DNA of 64,000 bases, taken from positions 372,001 to 436,000 of the forward strand of contig NC_015761.1 in NCBI RefSeq assembly GCF_000252995.1, given 5' to 3'. A program made the position numbers and the translations under genes. Of the stretch, positions 47,603 through 56,120 are shown piece by piece (position 1 is the stretch's first letter; each line of letters opens with the position of its first letter). The notes under the pieces were generated by a model. That model saw nothing but the letters and a program-made list of their open reading frames with translations, searched no databases and was not told the origin of the DNA. The DNA is from Salmonella bongori NCTC 12419. GTDB taxonomy: Bacteria; Pseudomonadota; Gammaproteobacteria; Enterobacterales; Enterobacteriaceae.

Positions 47603-47685
47603 TAACTCTACGGCGGGGTAAAGGTTGCAGGGAGAGCGCCCCGGCACTAGACTACCCGCCTCTTATTTTAGTCTGAGTCAGAGTC

Positions 47686-48750
47686 ATGCGCGTTACTGAT
47701 TTTTCCTTTGAACTACCCGAATCCCTGATAGCCCACTACCCACAGCCGGAGCGGAGTCGCTGCCGTTTACTGTCATTAGATGGGCCGACGGGCGCGCTGA
47801 CACACGGTACTTTCACCGATCTGCTCGACAAGCTTAACCCCGGAGACCTGCTGGTCTTTAACAACACCCGCGTCATTCCGGCTCGCCTGTTTGGTCGTAA
47901 GGCCAGCGGCGGCAAAATTGAGGTGCTGGTCGAGCGTATGTTGGATGACAAACACGTCCTGGCGCATATTCGTGCCTCAAAAGCGCCAAAACCGGGTACG
48001 GAACTACTGCTGGGCGATGAGGAAAACATTCATGCGACCATGATCGCCCGTCATGGCGCGCTGTTTGAAGTTGAGTTTAATGACGAGCGCCCGGTGTTGG
48101 ATATTCTCAACGCCATCGGCCATATGCCGTTGCCGCCCTATATCGCCCGCCCGGATGAAGATGCCGACCGCGAGCTGTACCAGACCGTCTATAGCGAAAA
48201 ACCGGGGGCCGTCGCCGCACCGACTGCCGGGTTGCATTTCGATGAACCGCTGTTAGCCAGACTGCGCGACAAGGGCATTGAGATGGCCTTTGTAACGCTG
48301 CACGTTGGGGCGGGCACTTTCCAGCCGGTACGCGTGGAGACCATTGAAGATCACATTATGCACTCCGAATACGCTGAAGTGCCGCAGGATGTCGTTGATG
48401 CGGTACTGGCGGCGAAAGCGCGCGGTAATCGGGTGATAGCCGTCGGTACCACCTCTGTGCGCTCGCTGGAGAGCGCGGCGCAGGCGGCGAAAGATACGCT
48501 GATTGCGCCGTTCTTCGGCGATACGCAAATCTTTATTTATCCAGGTTATCAATACAAAGTGATTGATGCGCTGGTCACCAACTTCCACCTGCCTGAATCC
48601 ACGCTGATCATGCTGGTTTCGGCATTTGCGGGTTATAAACACACCATGCACGCTTACCATGAGGCGGTTAAAGCCGAATATCGCTTTTTTAGTTACGGCG
48701 ATGCCATGTTTATCACGTACAATCCGCAGGCCATTACTGAGGTACCTTAA
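47686..48750 (+). CDS. queA: tRNA preQ1(34) S-adenosylmethionine ribosyltransferase-isomerase
   Basis: QueA transfers and isomerises the ribosyl part of SAM to preQ1 in tRNA, giving epoxyqueuosine. The 354-residue protein has the family start MRVTDFSFELPESLIAHYP and the conserved segments PGDLLVFNNTRVIPARLFG, PTAGLHFD and FHLPESTLIMLVSAFAG. It heads the queuosine/secretion operon queA-tgt-yajC-secDF. The gap to tgt (209 bp) is longer than in E. coli as remembered and contains extra dyads. Confidence 0.97.
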   Translation: MRVTDFSFELPESLIAHYPQPERSRCRLLSLDGPTGALTHGTFTDLLDKLNPGDLLVFNNTRVIPARLFGRKASGGKIEVLVERMLDDKHVLAHIRASKAPKPGTELLLGDEENIHATMIARHGALFEVEFNDERPVLDILNAIGHMPLPPYIARPDEDADRELYQTVYSEKPGAVAAPTAGLHFDEPLLARLRDKGIEMAFVTLHVGAGTFQPVRVETIEDHIMHSEYAEVPQDVVDAVLAAKARGNRVIAVGTTSVRSLESAAQAAKDTLIAPFFGDTQIFIYPGYQYKVIDALVTNFHLPESTLIMLVSAFAGYKHTMHAYHEAVKAEYRFFSYGDAMFITYNPQAITEVP

Positions 48751-48959
48751 GCAAGGCTCTCTCACTTGTCATTTTGACGTCGGGCAGTGCTCGCCATCCT
48801 TACGTACTGTGTGTGCGTTCCGGGGACTGTGCGCTGGCTGACGCCAGACGGGTTGCGCCAATTACGCCTTTGTGCGGGCGCGACTAAATTTTTGCACTAT
48901 GGAATGCTTCCATAGCGAGTGTTTAACCATCAGACTGTTTCTCTGATGCAGGAGATAGA
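48751..48959. other. Intergenic region between queA and tgt with imperfect dyads
   Basis: The region contains dyads such as CTGGC-tgac-GCCAG (48835-48848) and CTATGG with CCATAG (48898-48916). The stretch near 48790-48820 (TTACGTACTGTGTGTGCGTTCC) resembles dispersed intergenic repeats seen in enterobacteria, but no named family is assigned. A tgt promoter probably lies here. Confidence 0.4.
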
Positions 48960-50087
48960 ATGAAATTTGAACTGGATACCACCGACGGTCGCGCACGCCG
49001 TGGTCGCCTGGTGTTTGATCGTGGCGTAGTGGAAACGCCTGCTTTTATGCCCGTAGGAACCTACGGTACCGTGAAAGGCATGACGCCGGAAGAAGTAGAA
49101 GCCACCGGCGCGCAAATTATCCTCGGTAATACTTTCCATCTGTGGCTGCGTCCGGGCCAGGAGATCATGAAGCTGCACGGCGATCTGCATGACTTTATGC
49201 AGTGGAAAGGACCTATTCTGACCGATTCTGGCGGCTTTCAGGTGTTCAGCCTCGGCGATATCCGTAAGATCACTGAACAGGGCGTCCATTTCCGCAACCC
49301 GATCAATGGCGATCCGATTTTCCTCGATCCGGAAAAGTCGATGGAGATCCAGTACGATCTCGGTTCCGATATCGTGATGATTTTTGATGAATGTACCCCG
49401 TACCCGGCAGACTGGGACTATGCTAAACGTTCAATGGAGATGTCATTGCGTTGGGCGAAGCGTAGCCGCGAGCGCTTTGACTCGCTCGGCAACAAAAATG
49501 CGCTTTTTGGCATCATTCAGGGCAGCGTTTACGAAGATTTACGCGATATCTCAGTGAAAGGTCTGGTAGAGATTGGCTTTGATGGCTACGCTGTCGGCGG
49601 TTTGGCTGTCGGCGAGCCGAAAGAAGATATGCACCGCATTCTGGAGCACGTCTGCCCGCAGATCCCGGCTGACAAACCGCGTTACCTGATGGGCGTTGGT
49701 AAACCGGAAGATCTGGTAGAAGGGGTGCGCCGCGGTATTGATATGTTTGATTGTGTCATGCCAACGCGAAACGCCCGTAATGGTCATCTGTTTGTGACCG
49801 ACGGCGTGGTGAAGATTCGTAATGCGAAGCATAAAAGCGATACCAGCCCGCTTGATGCCGAGTGTGATTGCTACACCTGTCGCAATTATTCACGCGCTTA
49901 CTTGCATCATCTTGACCGTTGCAACGAAATATTAGGCGCGCGTCTCAATACCATTCATAACCTGCGTTACTACCAGCGTTTGATGGCGGGTTTACGCAGG
50001 GCTATTGAAGAGGGTAAATTAGAGAGCTTCGTCACTGAGTTTTACCAACGTCAGGGGCGACCCGTTCCACCTTTGAACGTTGATTAA
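48960..50087 (+). CDS. tgt: tRNA-guanine transglycosylase
   Basis: Tgt exchanges guanine 34 for preQ1 in tRNAs with GUN anticodons. The 375-residue TIM-barrel protein has catalytic Asp residues in LTDSGGFQVFSLG (near 89) and MFDCVMPTRNARNG (near 264). The zinc-binding cluster CDCYTCRNYSRAYLHHL lies near 302. It acts just before QueA in the pathway. GCAGGAG precedes the ATG. Confidence 0.98.
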   Translation: MKFELDTTDGRARRGRLVFDRGVVETPAFMPVGTYGTVKGMTPEEVEATGAQIILGNTFHLWLRPGQEIMKLHGDLHDFMQWKGPILTDSGGFQVFSLGDIRKITEQGVHFRNPINGDPIFLDPEKSMEIQYDLGSDIVMIFDECTPYPADWDYAKRSMEMSLRWAKRSRERFDSLGNKNALFGIIQGSVYEDLRDISVKGLVEIGFDGYAVGGLAVGEPKEDMHRILEHVCPQIPADKPRYLMGVGKPEDLVEGVRRGIDMFDCVMPTRNARNGHLFVTDGVVKIRNAKHKSDTSPLDAECDCYTCRNYSRAYLHHLDRCNEILGARLNTIHNLRYYQRLMAGLRRAIEEGKLESFVTEFYQRQGRPVPPLNVD

Positions 50088-50109
50088 TTTTAATAATGAG
50101 GGAATTTGA

Positions 50110-50442
50110 ATGAGCTTTTTTATTTCTGATGCGGTAGCGGCAACAGGTGCTCCGGCGCAGGGCAGCCCGATGTCTCTGATTTTAATGCTGGTGGTGTTTG
50201 GTCTGATTTTCTATTTCATGATCCTGCGCCCACAGCAGAAGCGCACCAAAGAGCACAAAAAGCTGATGGACTCCATTGCGAAAGGTGATGAAGTACTGAC
50301 GAATGGCGGTCTGGTTGGCCGTGTGACCAAAGTAGCGGAATCCGGCTACATTGCCATTGCGCTGAATGACACCACGGAAGTGGTTATCAAACGTGACTTC
50401 GTAGCTGCCGTTCTGCCGAAAGGCACCATGAAGGCGCTGTAA
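50110..50442 (+). CDS. yajC: Sec translocon accessory protein YajC
   Basis: YajC is a small inner-membrane subunit that associates with SecDF-YidC. The 110-residue protein has one membrane segment (MSLILMLVVFGLIFYFMILRP) followed by a cytoplasmic domain (QQKRTKEHKKLMDSIAKGDEVLTNGGLVG). It lies 22 bp after tgt and 27 bp before secD, in one operon. Confidence 0.97.
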   Translation: MSFFISDAVAATGAPAQGSPMSLILMLVVFGLIFYFMILRPQQKRTKEHKKLMDSIAKGDEVLTNGGLVGRVTKVAESGYIAIALNDTTEVVIKRDFVAAVLPKGTMKAL

Positions 50443-50469
50443 TATTTCGTTTTCCCAAAGGGAACTGCC

Positions 50470-52317
50470 GTGTTAAACCGTTATCCTTTGTGGAAGTACA
50501 TCATGCTGGTCGCCGTGATTGTCGTCGGCCTGCTTTACGCACTTCCCAACCTGTATGGTGAGGATCCGGCTGTTCAAATCACTGGCGTGCGCGGCGTCGC
50601 CGCCAGTGAGCAAACGCTGATCCAGGTCCAGAAAACGTTACAAGAAGAAAAAATTCCCGCTAAGTCTGTGGCACTGGAAGAGGGCGCTATTCTTGCGCGC
50701 TTCGACACCACTGATACCCAGTTGCGCGCCCGTGAAGCTCTGATGAGCGTGCTGGGTGACAAATATGTCGTGGCGCTTAACCTTGCGCCGGCAACGCCGC
50801 GCTGGTTGGCGGCTATTCATGCTGATCCAATGAAGCTGGGCCTTGATTTGCGCGGCGGCGTTCACTTCCTGATGGAAGTGGATATGGATACCGCGCTGGG
50901 TAAACTCCAGGAACAAAATATTGACAGCCTGCGCAGCGATCTGCGTGAAAAAGGCATTCCTTATACGACCGTTCGTAAACAAGATAATTACGGGCTGAGC
51001 ATCACGTTCCGTGACGGCAAAGCGCGTGATGAAGCGATAGCGTATCTGACACCACGCCATCGTGATTTGGTGATTTCCAGCCAGGGCGACAATGCGCTTC
51101 GTGCGGTAATGACCGATGCGCGACTGAGCGAAGCACGGGAATACGCCGTTCAGCAGAACATTAATATCCTGCGTAACCGTGTTAACCAACTGGGTGTGGC
51201 GGAGCCTGTCGTACAACGTCAGGGCGCTGACCGCATTGTGGTTGAGTTGCCAGGCATTCAGGATACCGCACGTGCGAAAGAAATTTTGGGTGCTACTGCC
51301 ACGCTGGAATTCCGTCTGGTGAATACCAATGTTGACCAGGCCGCAGCCGCCTCCGGGCGCGTTCCGGGCGACTCCGAAGTGAAACAGACACGTGAAGGAC
51401 AGCCGGTTGTGCTGTACAAGCGCGTGATCCTGACCGGCGATCATATCACCGACTCCACTTCCAGCCAGGACGAATATAACCAGCCGCAGGTTAACATCTC
51501 GCTGGATAGCGCGGGTGGTAACATCATGTCCAACTTCACCAAAGACAACATTGGCAAGCCGATGGCGACCTTGTTCGTGGAGTATAAAGACAGCGGCAAG
51601 AAAGATGCTAACGGTCGCGCTGTACTGGTGAAACAGGAAGAGGTGATTAACATCGCCAATATTCAGTCTCGTCTGGGTAACAGCTTCCGTATTACCGGTA
51701 TTAGCAATCCGAATGAAGCGCGTCAGTTATCGCTGTTGCTGCGTGCCGGCGCGCTGATTGCGCCGATTCAGATCGTTGAAGAGCGCACCATTGGCCCAAC
51801 GCTTGGGATGCAAAACATCAAGCAGGGGCTGGAAGCGTGTCTGGCCGGTCTGGTGGTCTCTATCCTGTTCATGATCTTCTTCTATAAGAAGTTCGGTTTG
51901 ATTGCGACCAGTGCCCTCGTCGCCAACCTGGTGTTGATTGTCGGTATTATGTCGCTGTTGCCGGGGGCAACGCTCAGTATGCCAGGTATCGCGGGGATTG
52001 TCTTAACCCTTGCGGTCGCGGTCGACGCCAACGTTCTGATTAATGAGCGTATCAAAGAAGAGTTGAGCAATGGCCGCACAGTACAGCAGGCTATTGATGA
52101 AGGCTATAAGGGCGCGTTTAGTTCCATCTTCGATGCGAACATCACGACACTGATTAAAGTCATCATTCTGTATGCCGTTGGTACCGGGGCTATTAAAGGG
52201 TTCGCGATCACAACCGGTATCGGTGTGGCGACGTCGATGTTCACTGCGATTATCGGTACGCGTGCTATCGTAAACCTGCTATATGGCGGCAAGCGCGTCA
52301 CTAAGCTGTCAATCTGA
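50470..52317 (+). CDS. secD: Protein translocase subunit SecD
   Basis: SecD with SecF uses the proton motive force to complete export of proteins through SecYEG. The 615-residue product starts at a GTG with AAAGGGAA upstream. The first membrane helix (YIMLVAVIVVGLLYALPNLYG) is followed by the large periplasmic domains P1 and P4 with the signature LGLDLRGGVHFLMEVD. Five further helices of the RND type follow, with the conserved Asp in VAVDANVLINERIKEEL. secF begins 10 bp after. Confidence 0.98.
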   Translation: MLNRYPLWKYIMLVAVIVVGLLYALPNLYGEDPAVQITGVRGVAASEQTLIQVQKTLQEEKIPAKSVALEEGAILARFDTTDTQLRAREALMSVLGDKYVVALNLAPATPRWLAAIHADPMKLGLDLRGGVHFLMEVDMDTALGKLQEQNIDSLRSDLREKGIPYTTVRKQDNYGLSITFRDGKARDEAIAYLTPRHRDLVISSQGDNALRAVMTDARLSEAREYAVQQNINILRNRVNQLGVAEPVVQRQGADRIVVELPGIQDTARAKEILGATATLEFRLVNTNVDQAAAASGRVPGDSEVKQTREGQPVVLYKRVILTGDHITDSTSSQDEYNQPQVNISLDSAGGNIMSNFTKDNIGKPMATLFVEYKDSGKKDANGRAVLVKQEEVINIANIQSRLGNSFRITGISNPNEARQLSLLLRAGALIAPIQIVEERTIGPTLGMQNIKQGLEACLAGLVVSILFMIFFYKKFGLIATSALVANLVLIVGIMSLLPGATLSMPGIAGIVLTLAVAVDANVLINERIKEELSNGRTVQQAIDEGYKGAFSSIFDANITTLIKVIILYAVGTGAIKGFAITTGIGVATSMFTAIIGTRAIVNLLYGGKRVTKLSI

Positions 52318-52327
52318 GGAGTGCGAT

Positions 52328-53299
52328 GTGGCACAGGAATACACTGTTGAACAACTAAACCACGGCCGTAAAGTCTATGACTTTATGCGCTGGGACTACT
52401 GGGCATTCGGCATCTCCGGGTTACTGCTGATCGCGGCCATTGTGATTATGGGCGTGCGCGGATTTAACTGGGGGCTGGATTTTACCGGCGGTACGGTGAT
52501 TGAAATCACGCTGGAAAAACCGGCTGAACTGGATGTGATGCGCGAGGCGCTGCAAAAAGCGGGCTTCGAAGAACCGCAGTTGCAGAACTTTGGCAGCAGT
52601 CACGACATTATGGTGCGTATGCCGCCAACCGAAGGTGAAACCGGCGGTCAGGTATTGGGCAGTAAAGTGGTGACTATCATTAATGAGGCCACCAACCAGA
52701 ACGCCGCTGTGAAGCGTATTGAATTTGTGGGGCCAAGTGTCGGTGCCGATCTGGCGCAAACCGGCGCGATGGCGCTACTGGTGGCATTGATCTCTATCCT
52801 GGTTTACGTCGGTTTCCGCTTTGAGTGGCGCCTGGCGGCTGGGGTGGTCATCGCGCTGGCGCACGACGTAATCATTACGCTTGGGATACTGTCGCTGTTC
52901 CATATCGAGATTGACCTGACCATTGTGGCATCGCTGATGTCGGTCATTGGTTACTCGTTGAACGACAGTATCGTGGTCTCTGACCGTATTCGTGAAAACT
53001 TCCGCAAAATCCGTCGCGGGACGCCTTACGAAATTTTTAACGTGTCGCTGACCCAGACGCTACACCGTACGTTGATTACCTCCGGTACGACGTTAGTGGT
53101 GATTCTGATGCTGTACCTCTTCGGTGGTCCGGTACTGGAAGGCTTCTCGCTGACGATGCTGATCGGTGTCTCTATCGGTACTGCATCTTCTATCTATGTC
53201 GCATCAGCGCTGGCGCTGAAGCTCGGTATGAAGCGCGAGCATATGCTGCAGCAGAAAGTCGAAAAAGAAGGGGCGGATCAGCCGTCCATTCTACCATAA
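52328..53299 (+). CDS. secF: Protein translocase subunit SecF
   Basis: SecF is the partner of SecD. The 323-residue product starts at a GTG (52328) with GAGGAG upstream, giving VAQEYTVEQLNHGRKVYDFMRWDYW as in E. coli. An earlier ATG at 52283 overlaps secD and is not used. Six membrane helices and the SecF signature FNWGLDFTGGTVIEI are present, together with GYSLNDSIVVSDRIREN, which carries the proton-relay Asp. A strong terminator follows. Confidence 0.98.
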   Translation: MAQEYTVEQLNHGRKVYDFMRWDYWAFGISGLLLIAAIVIMGVRGFNWGLDFTGGTVIEITLEKPAELDVMREALQKAGFEEPQLQNFGSSHDIMVRMPPTEGETGGQVLGSKVVTIINEATNQNAAVKRIEFVGPSVGADLAQTGAMALLVALISILVYVGFRFEWRLAAGVVIALAHDVIITLGILSLFHIEIDLTIVASLMSVIGYSLNDSIVVSDRIRENFRKIRRGTPYEIFNVSLTQTLHRTLITSGTTLVVILMLYLFGGPVLEGFSLTMLIGVSIGTASSIYVASALALKLGMKREHMLQQKVEKEGADQPSILP

Positions 53300-53319
53300 G
53301 CTGGTGTTAACATGACTGA

Positions 53320-53356
53320 AAAAAGCCGCAACATCGCAGGGTGCTGCGGCTTTTTA
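53320..53356 (+). terminator. Rho-independent terminator after secF
   Basis: AAAAAGCCGCA (from 53320) pairs with TGCGGCTTTTT (to about 53355), ending in a T-run. yajD, 37 bp further on, is therefore probably expressed by read-through or separately. Confidence 0.9.
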
Positions 53357-53392
53357 TTATCCAGAATAAACTCGATTGCATGAGGAACTATC

Positions 53393-53740
53393 ATGGCTAT
53401 CATCCCCAAAAACTATGCGCGGCTGGAAAGCGGCTATCGCGAAAAGGCGCTGAAGCTGTTTCCGTGGGTGTGCGGACGCTGTTCCCGTGAGTTTGTGTAT
53501 TCAAATCTGCGTGAATTAACGGTGCATCATATCGATCATGACCACACCAATAACCCGGAAGACGGCAGCAACTGGGAGCTGCTGTGCCTCTATTGTCACG
53601 ATCATGAGCATTCCAAATATACCGAAGCCGATCAGTACGGCACGACGGTCATCGCCGGGGAAGATGCGCAAAAAGATGTCGGTGAGGCGACTTATAACCC
53701 GTTTGCCGATCTGAAAGCGATGATGAATAAGAAGAAGTGA
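53393..53740 (+). CDS. yajD: HNH nuclease family protein YajD
   Basis: The 115-residue protein matches E. coli YajD. It has a CGRC zinc pair (WVCGRCSREF), the HNH core LTVHHIDHDHTNNPEDGSNW and the second zinc pair region LCLYCHDHEH, so a DNA endonuclease fold is likely. No substrate is known. It converges on tsx across a bidirectional terminator. Confidence 0.95.
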   Translation: MAIIPKNYARLESGYREKALKLFPWVCGRCSREFVYSNLRELTVHHIDHDHTNNPEDGSNWELLCLYCHDHEHSKYTEADQYGTTVIAGEDAQKDVGEATYNPFADLKAMMNKKK

Positions 53741-53782
53741 GAACAAAGATGCCGGAGCGCGATCTGTCCGGCGTGTTATGGT

Positions 53783-53810
53783 TAATACGCCGGCGATGCC
53801 CGGCGTATTA
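53783..53810. terminator. Bidirectional terminator between yajD and tsx
   Basis: TAATACGCCGG (53783-53793) pairs perfectly with CCGGCGTATTA (53800-53810), in the space between two convergent genes. Confidence 0.75.
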
Positions 53811-53816
53811 CGCGAA

Positions 53817-54680
53817 TCAGAAGTTGTAGCCCACAACCAGGTAGCCGCCCCAGCCGGTAGATTTCGCACTGAAATCACCGTCGCCCCAGTTTAGTTTAGC
53901 GCCATTCTGCCACTGGCCGCCGTTATGGAAGTAACGTGCCACGACTGAATAGTGCCAGTGATCATAGTTCAGCGCCAGAATATGGCTGGAAGCGATAGAG
54001 TTGCTGGTACGGTTCGGATCGTCACCTAAGTCAGATCCCCAGTCAAAGTTGGTAAAGCCGATATAGCTTAGTTTACCGCCCCACAGGTCGGTGATGGGAA
54101 CGAAGTACTTCACTTTGAAACGGTAGCCGTCCCACTCATTTTCGTTGGAGGCGCCGTAGTTTTGCCACTGATATTTCGCATACACGTTCAGTGACAGGCC
54201 CATTGGCAGACCGGTGTCGATATCGGTCCCCAGACCCATATACCACGTGCTCTGGCGGCTGGCTTTGTTATCGCCCATATCGTAGATGTAGTTGTTGGCG
54301 AAATACCACTCTTTAAACGGGCCGAAACCCAGGTTGACGCCGGTTAGCTTATCAATCGAGAAACGCGGTTCGATTTCCATAAACATCGGGGAGCCGTCAT
54401 CCCATGCGCCTTTATCGTTGCCATTACCCCAACCAAAGGTTTTTGGAATGTCGATATAGCCATAGAAATCAAACCAGTCTTTTTTGGCAAAAGCTTCATA
54501 TTCCAGATAGACGTCGTTGTTCAGTTTCGGCGAGAAGCGGGTATGGTAGCTGCCTACTACGTTTACGCTCTGATGCCACCAGTCGGAAAGATACTGCGGC
54601 TGATCATTTTCTGCTGCGTTAACAGTAAAAGATGAAGTGAGCGCCAGCGCTGCGCTGGCTGCAAGTAAAGTTTTTTTCAT
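53817..54680 (-). CDS. tsx: Nucleoside-specific outer-membrane channel Tsx
   Basis: Tsx is a 12-stranded outer-membrane channel for nucleosides and the receptor for phage T6 and colicin K. The 287-residue precursor has the signal peptide KKTLLAASAALALTSSFTVNA. The mature protein begins AENDQPQYLSDWWHQSVNVVGSYHTRFSP and ends with the terminal beta strand GGYLVVGYNF, whose last residue is Phe as needed for BAM recognition. The length is close to E. coli Tsx (294). Nucleoside control by CytR and DeoR is known in E. coli. Confidence 0.97.
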   Translation of the reverse strand: MKKTLLAASAALALTSSFTVNAAENDQPQYLSDWWHQSVNVVGSYHTRFSPKLNNDVYLEYEAFAKKDWFDFYGYIDIPKTFGWGNGNDKGAWDDGSPMFMEIEPRFSIDKLTGVNLGFGPFKEWYFANNYIYDMGDNKASRQSTWYMGLGTDIDTGLPMGLSLNVYAKYQWQNYGASNENEWDGYRFKVKYFVPITDLWGGKLSYIGFTNFDWGSDLGDDPNRTSNSIASSHILALNYDHWHYSVVARYFHNGGQWQNGAKLNWGDGDFSAKSTGWGGYLVVGYNF

Positions 54681-54699
54681 ATGTATGCCACTGTTTGAA

Positions 54700-54870
54700 A
54701 TCCCTTACGGGAGTGAAAAAAGCGCAATTTGCGTTTCTAAATATTTCGTGTTTCTGCGGAGCCTATTATAAAAATCATTGCTCACAAAAATATGTCTTGT
54801 TTCACATATCTATCATTTACGTAATCGATTGCGTTCACGTTTGCGCACTTTGGGTATAATGAGAGGGCTG
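54700..54870 (-). promoter_or_regulatory. tsx promoter/operator region (possible CRP/CytR/DeoR sites)
   Basis: On the minus strand the region contains ATATGTGAAACAAGACAT and TTTTTGTGAGCAAT, which each hold a CRP-like TGTGA half-site, and AACGCAATCGATTACG, which resembles nucleoside-regulator targets. The known control of tsx by CRP-CytR and DeoR makes these plausible. Exact sites are not assigned. Confidence 0.4.
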
Positions 54871-54977
54871 CTTTAGTGAATGTATCCCATAAGTGCTATA
54901 AATGTTGAAAATGTCATGAGAACAACAAAAGGGCGCAAGACATGTTGCGGAACGCACAAAATGTTCCGCGAAGACGT

Positions 54978-55517
54978 TTATTGATTAACAGGTTGGATGT
55001 CGTGAATGCGGATAAAGCCTAACTGCTCCGGCGTAAGCCCCTTTAACTGTAACGGAATGTTGACATCACTGGGCGCAAGCAGGCTGGCGGGCGCATTTAC
55101 CAGCAGGCTTTTCACATTCACCTCCTGATAGTTCTCTGTCGTGCCCTGAATTTGCCCATACTCTACGGTAGCGCTAAAGGCTGGCAACGGATCGCGTGAT
55201 TCGCCCTGAATTTGTAACATGGCGTGGGCACCATCATTAACTGATGTAATATCCCGCAATGCCATACGTAGTGTACCGATTTGACTTTCCAGGCGGGCTG
55301 GCGTATTTGCGCCAGGCAACAGATAAACGCCGCGCGTTGAATTCGCATTCAGCGTATTTTGTTGGGTAATTTTTACCGTTTCCTGATTCAGCTGATTCAT
55401 CTCTTTATTCAATGTGCTAATGTTTTGGTGCATCTGACGAACGTCGCTTTGCGGTACGCAGGCGGTCAGGCTCAGGAGACTTCCCAGCAGGAGCATTCTT
55501 GGGTAACGTCTTGTCAT
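54978..55517 (-). CDS. yajI: Lipoprotein YajI (DUF3251)
   Basis: The 179-residue product matches E. coli YajI in size. The lipobox LLSLTAC puts the acylated cysteine near residue 20. A coiled-coil segment follows (MHQNISTLNKEMNQLNQETVKITQQ), then a beta-rich domain. The start at 55517 was chosen over 55535 because it lies closer to the signal core; GGAAAT lies upstream. The function is unknown. Confidence 0.9.
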   Translation of the reverse strand: MTRRYPRMLLLGSLLSLTACVPQSDVRQMHQNISTLNKEMNQLNQETVKITQQNTLNANSTRGVYLLPGANTPARLESQIGTLRMALRDITSVNDGAHAMLQIQGESRDPLPAFSATVEYGQIQGTTENYQEVNVKSLLVNAPASLLAPSDVNIPLQLKGLTPEQLGFIRIHDIQPVNQ

Positions 55518-55667
55518 GTCGATTATTTCCTTCATAGTCCGATAGCGTAATGGTAGTTTGCTATATGAACAAAGGCACCGATCCTTTGTCTCAAATTTGC
55601 TCTGCCTTTGTTGTCGCGTCAGTTCAGGGTAAAATAGACTTTTCTAAACCACTGGTCAGGACGTCGT

Positions 55668-56117
55668 ATGCATTGCCCATTTTGTTTCGCCGTAGATACC
55701 AAAGTCATTGACTCTCGTCTTGTAGGCGAGGGCTCGTCCGTACGCCGCCGCCGGCAGTGCCTGGTTTGTAATGAACGTTTTACAACATTTGAAGTGGCCG
55801 AGCTGGTTATGCCGCGCGTGATAAAAAGTAACGATGTGCGCGAACCCTTTAATGAAGATAAGCTGCGCAGCGGTATGTTAAGAGCACTGGAAAAAAGGCC
55901 AGTCAGCGCGGACGATGTTGAAATGGCATTGAACCATATTAAGTCACAATTACGCGCCACAGGGGAGCGTGAAGTTCCCAGTAAGATGATTGGCAATCTG
56001 GTCATGGAACAGCTGAAAAAGCTCGACAAAGTCGCGTATATTCGCTTTGCCTCCGTCTATCGTAGCTTCGAAGATATCAAAGATTTTGGCGAAGAAATTG
56101 CTCGCCTACAGGACTAA
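55668..56117 (+). CDS. nrdR: Transcriptional repressor NrdR
   Basis: NrdR represses all ribonucleotide reductase operons in response to ATP/dATP. The 149-residue protein has an N-terminal zinc ribbon with Cys3, Cys6, Cys31 and Cys34 (MHCPFC and QCLVC) and an ATP-cone domain ([20 protein letters not shown]). It heads the operon nrdR-ribD-ribH-nusB-thiL-pgpA; ribD starts three bases after its stop. Confidence 0.97.
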
Positions 56118-56120
56118 GCC

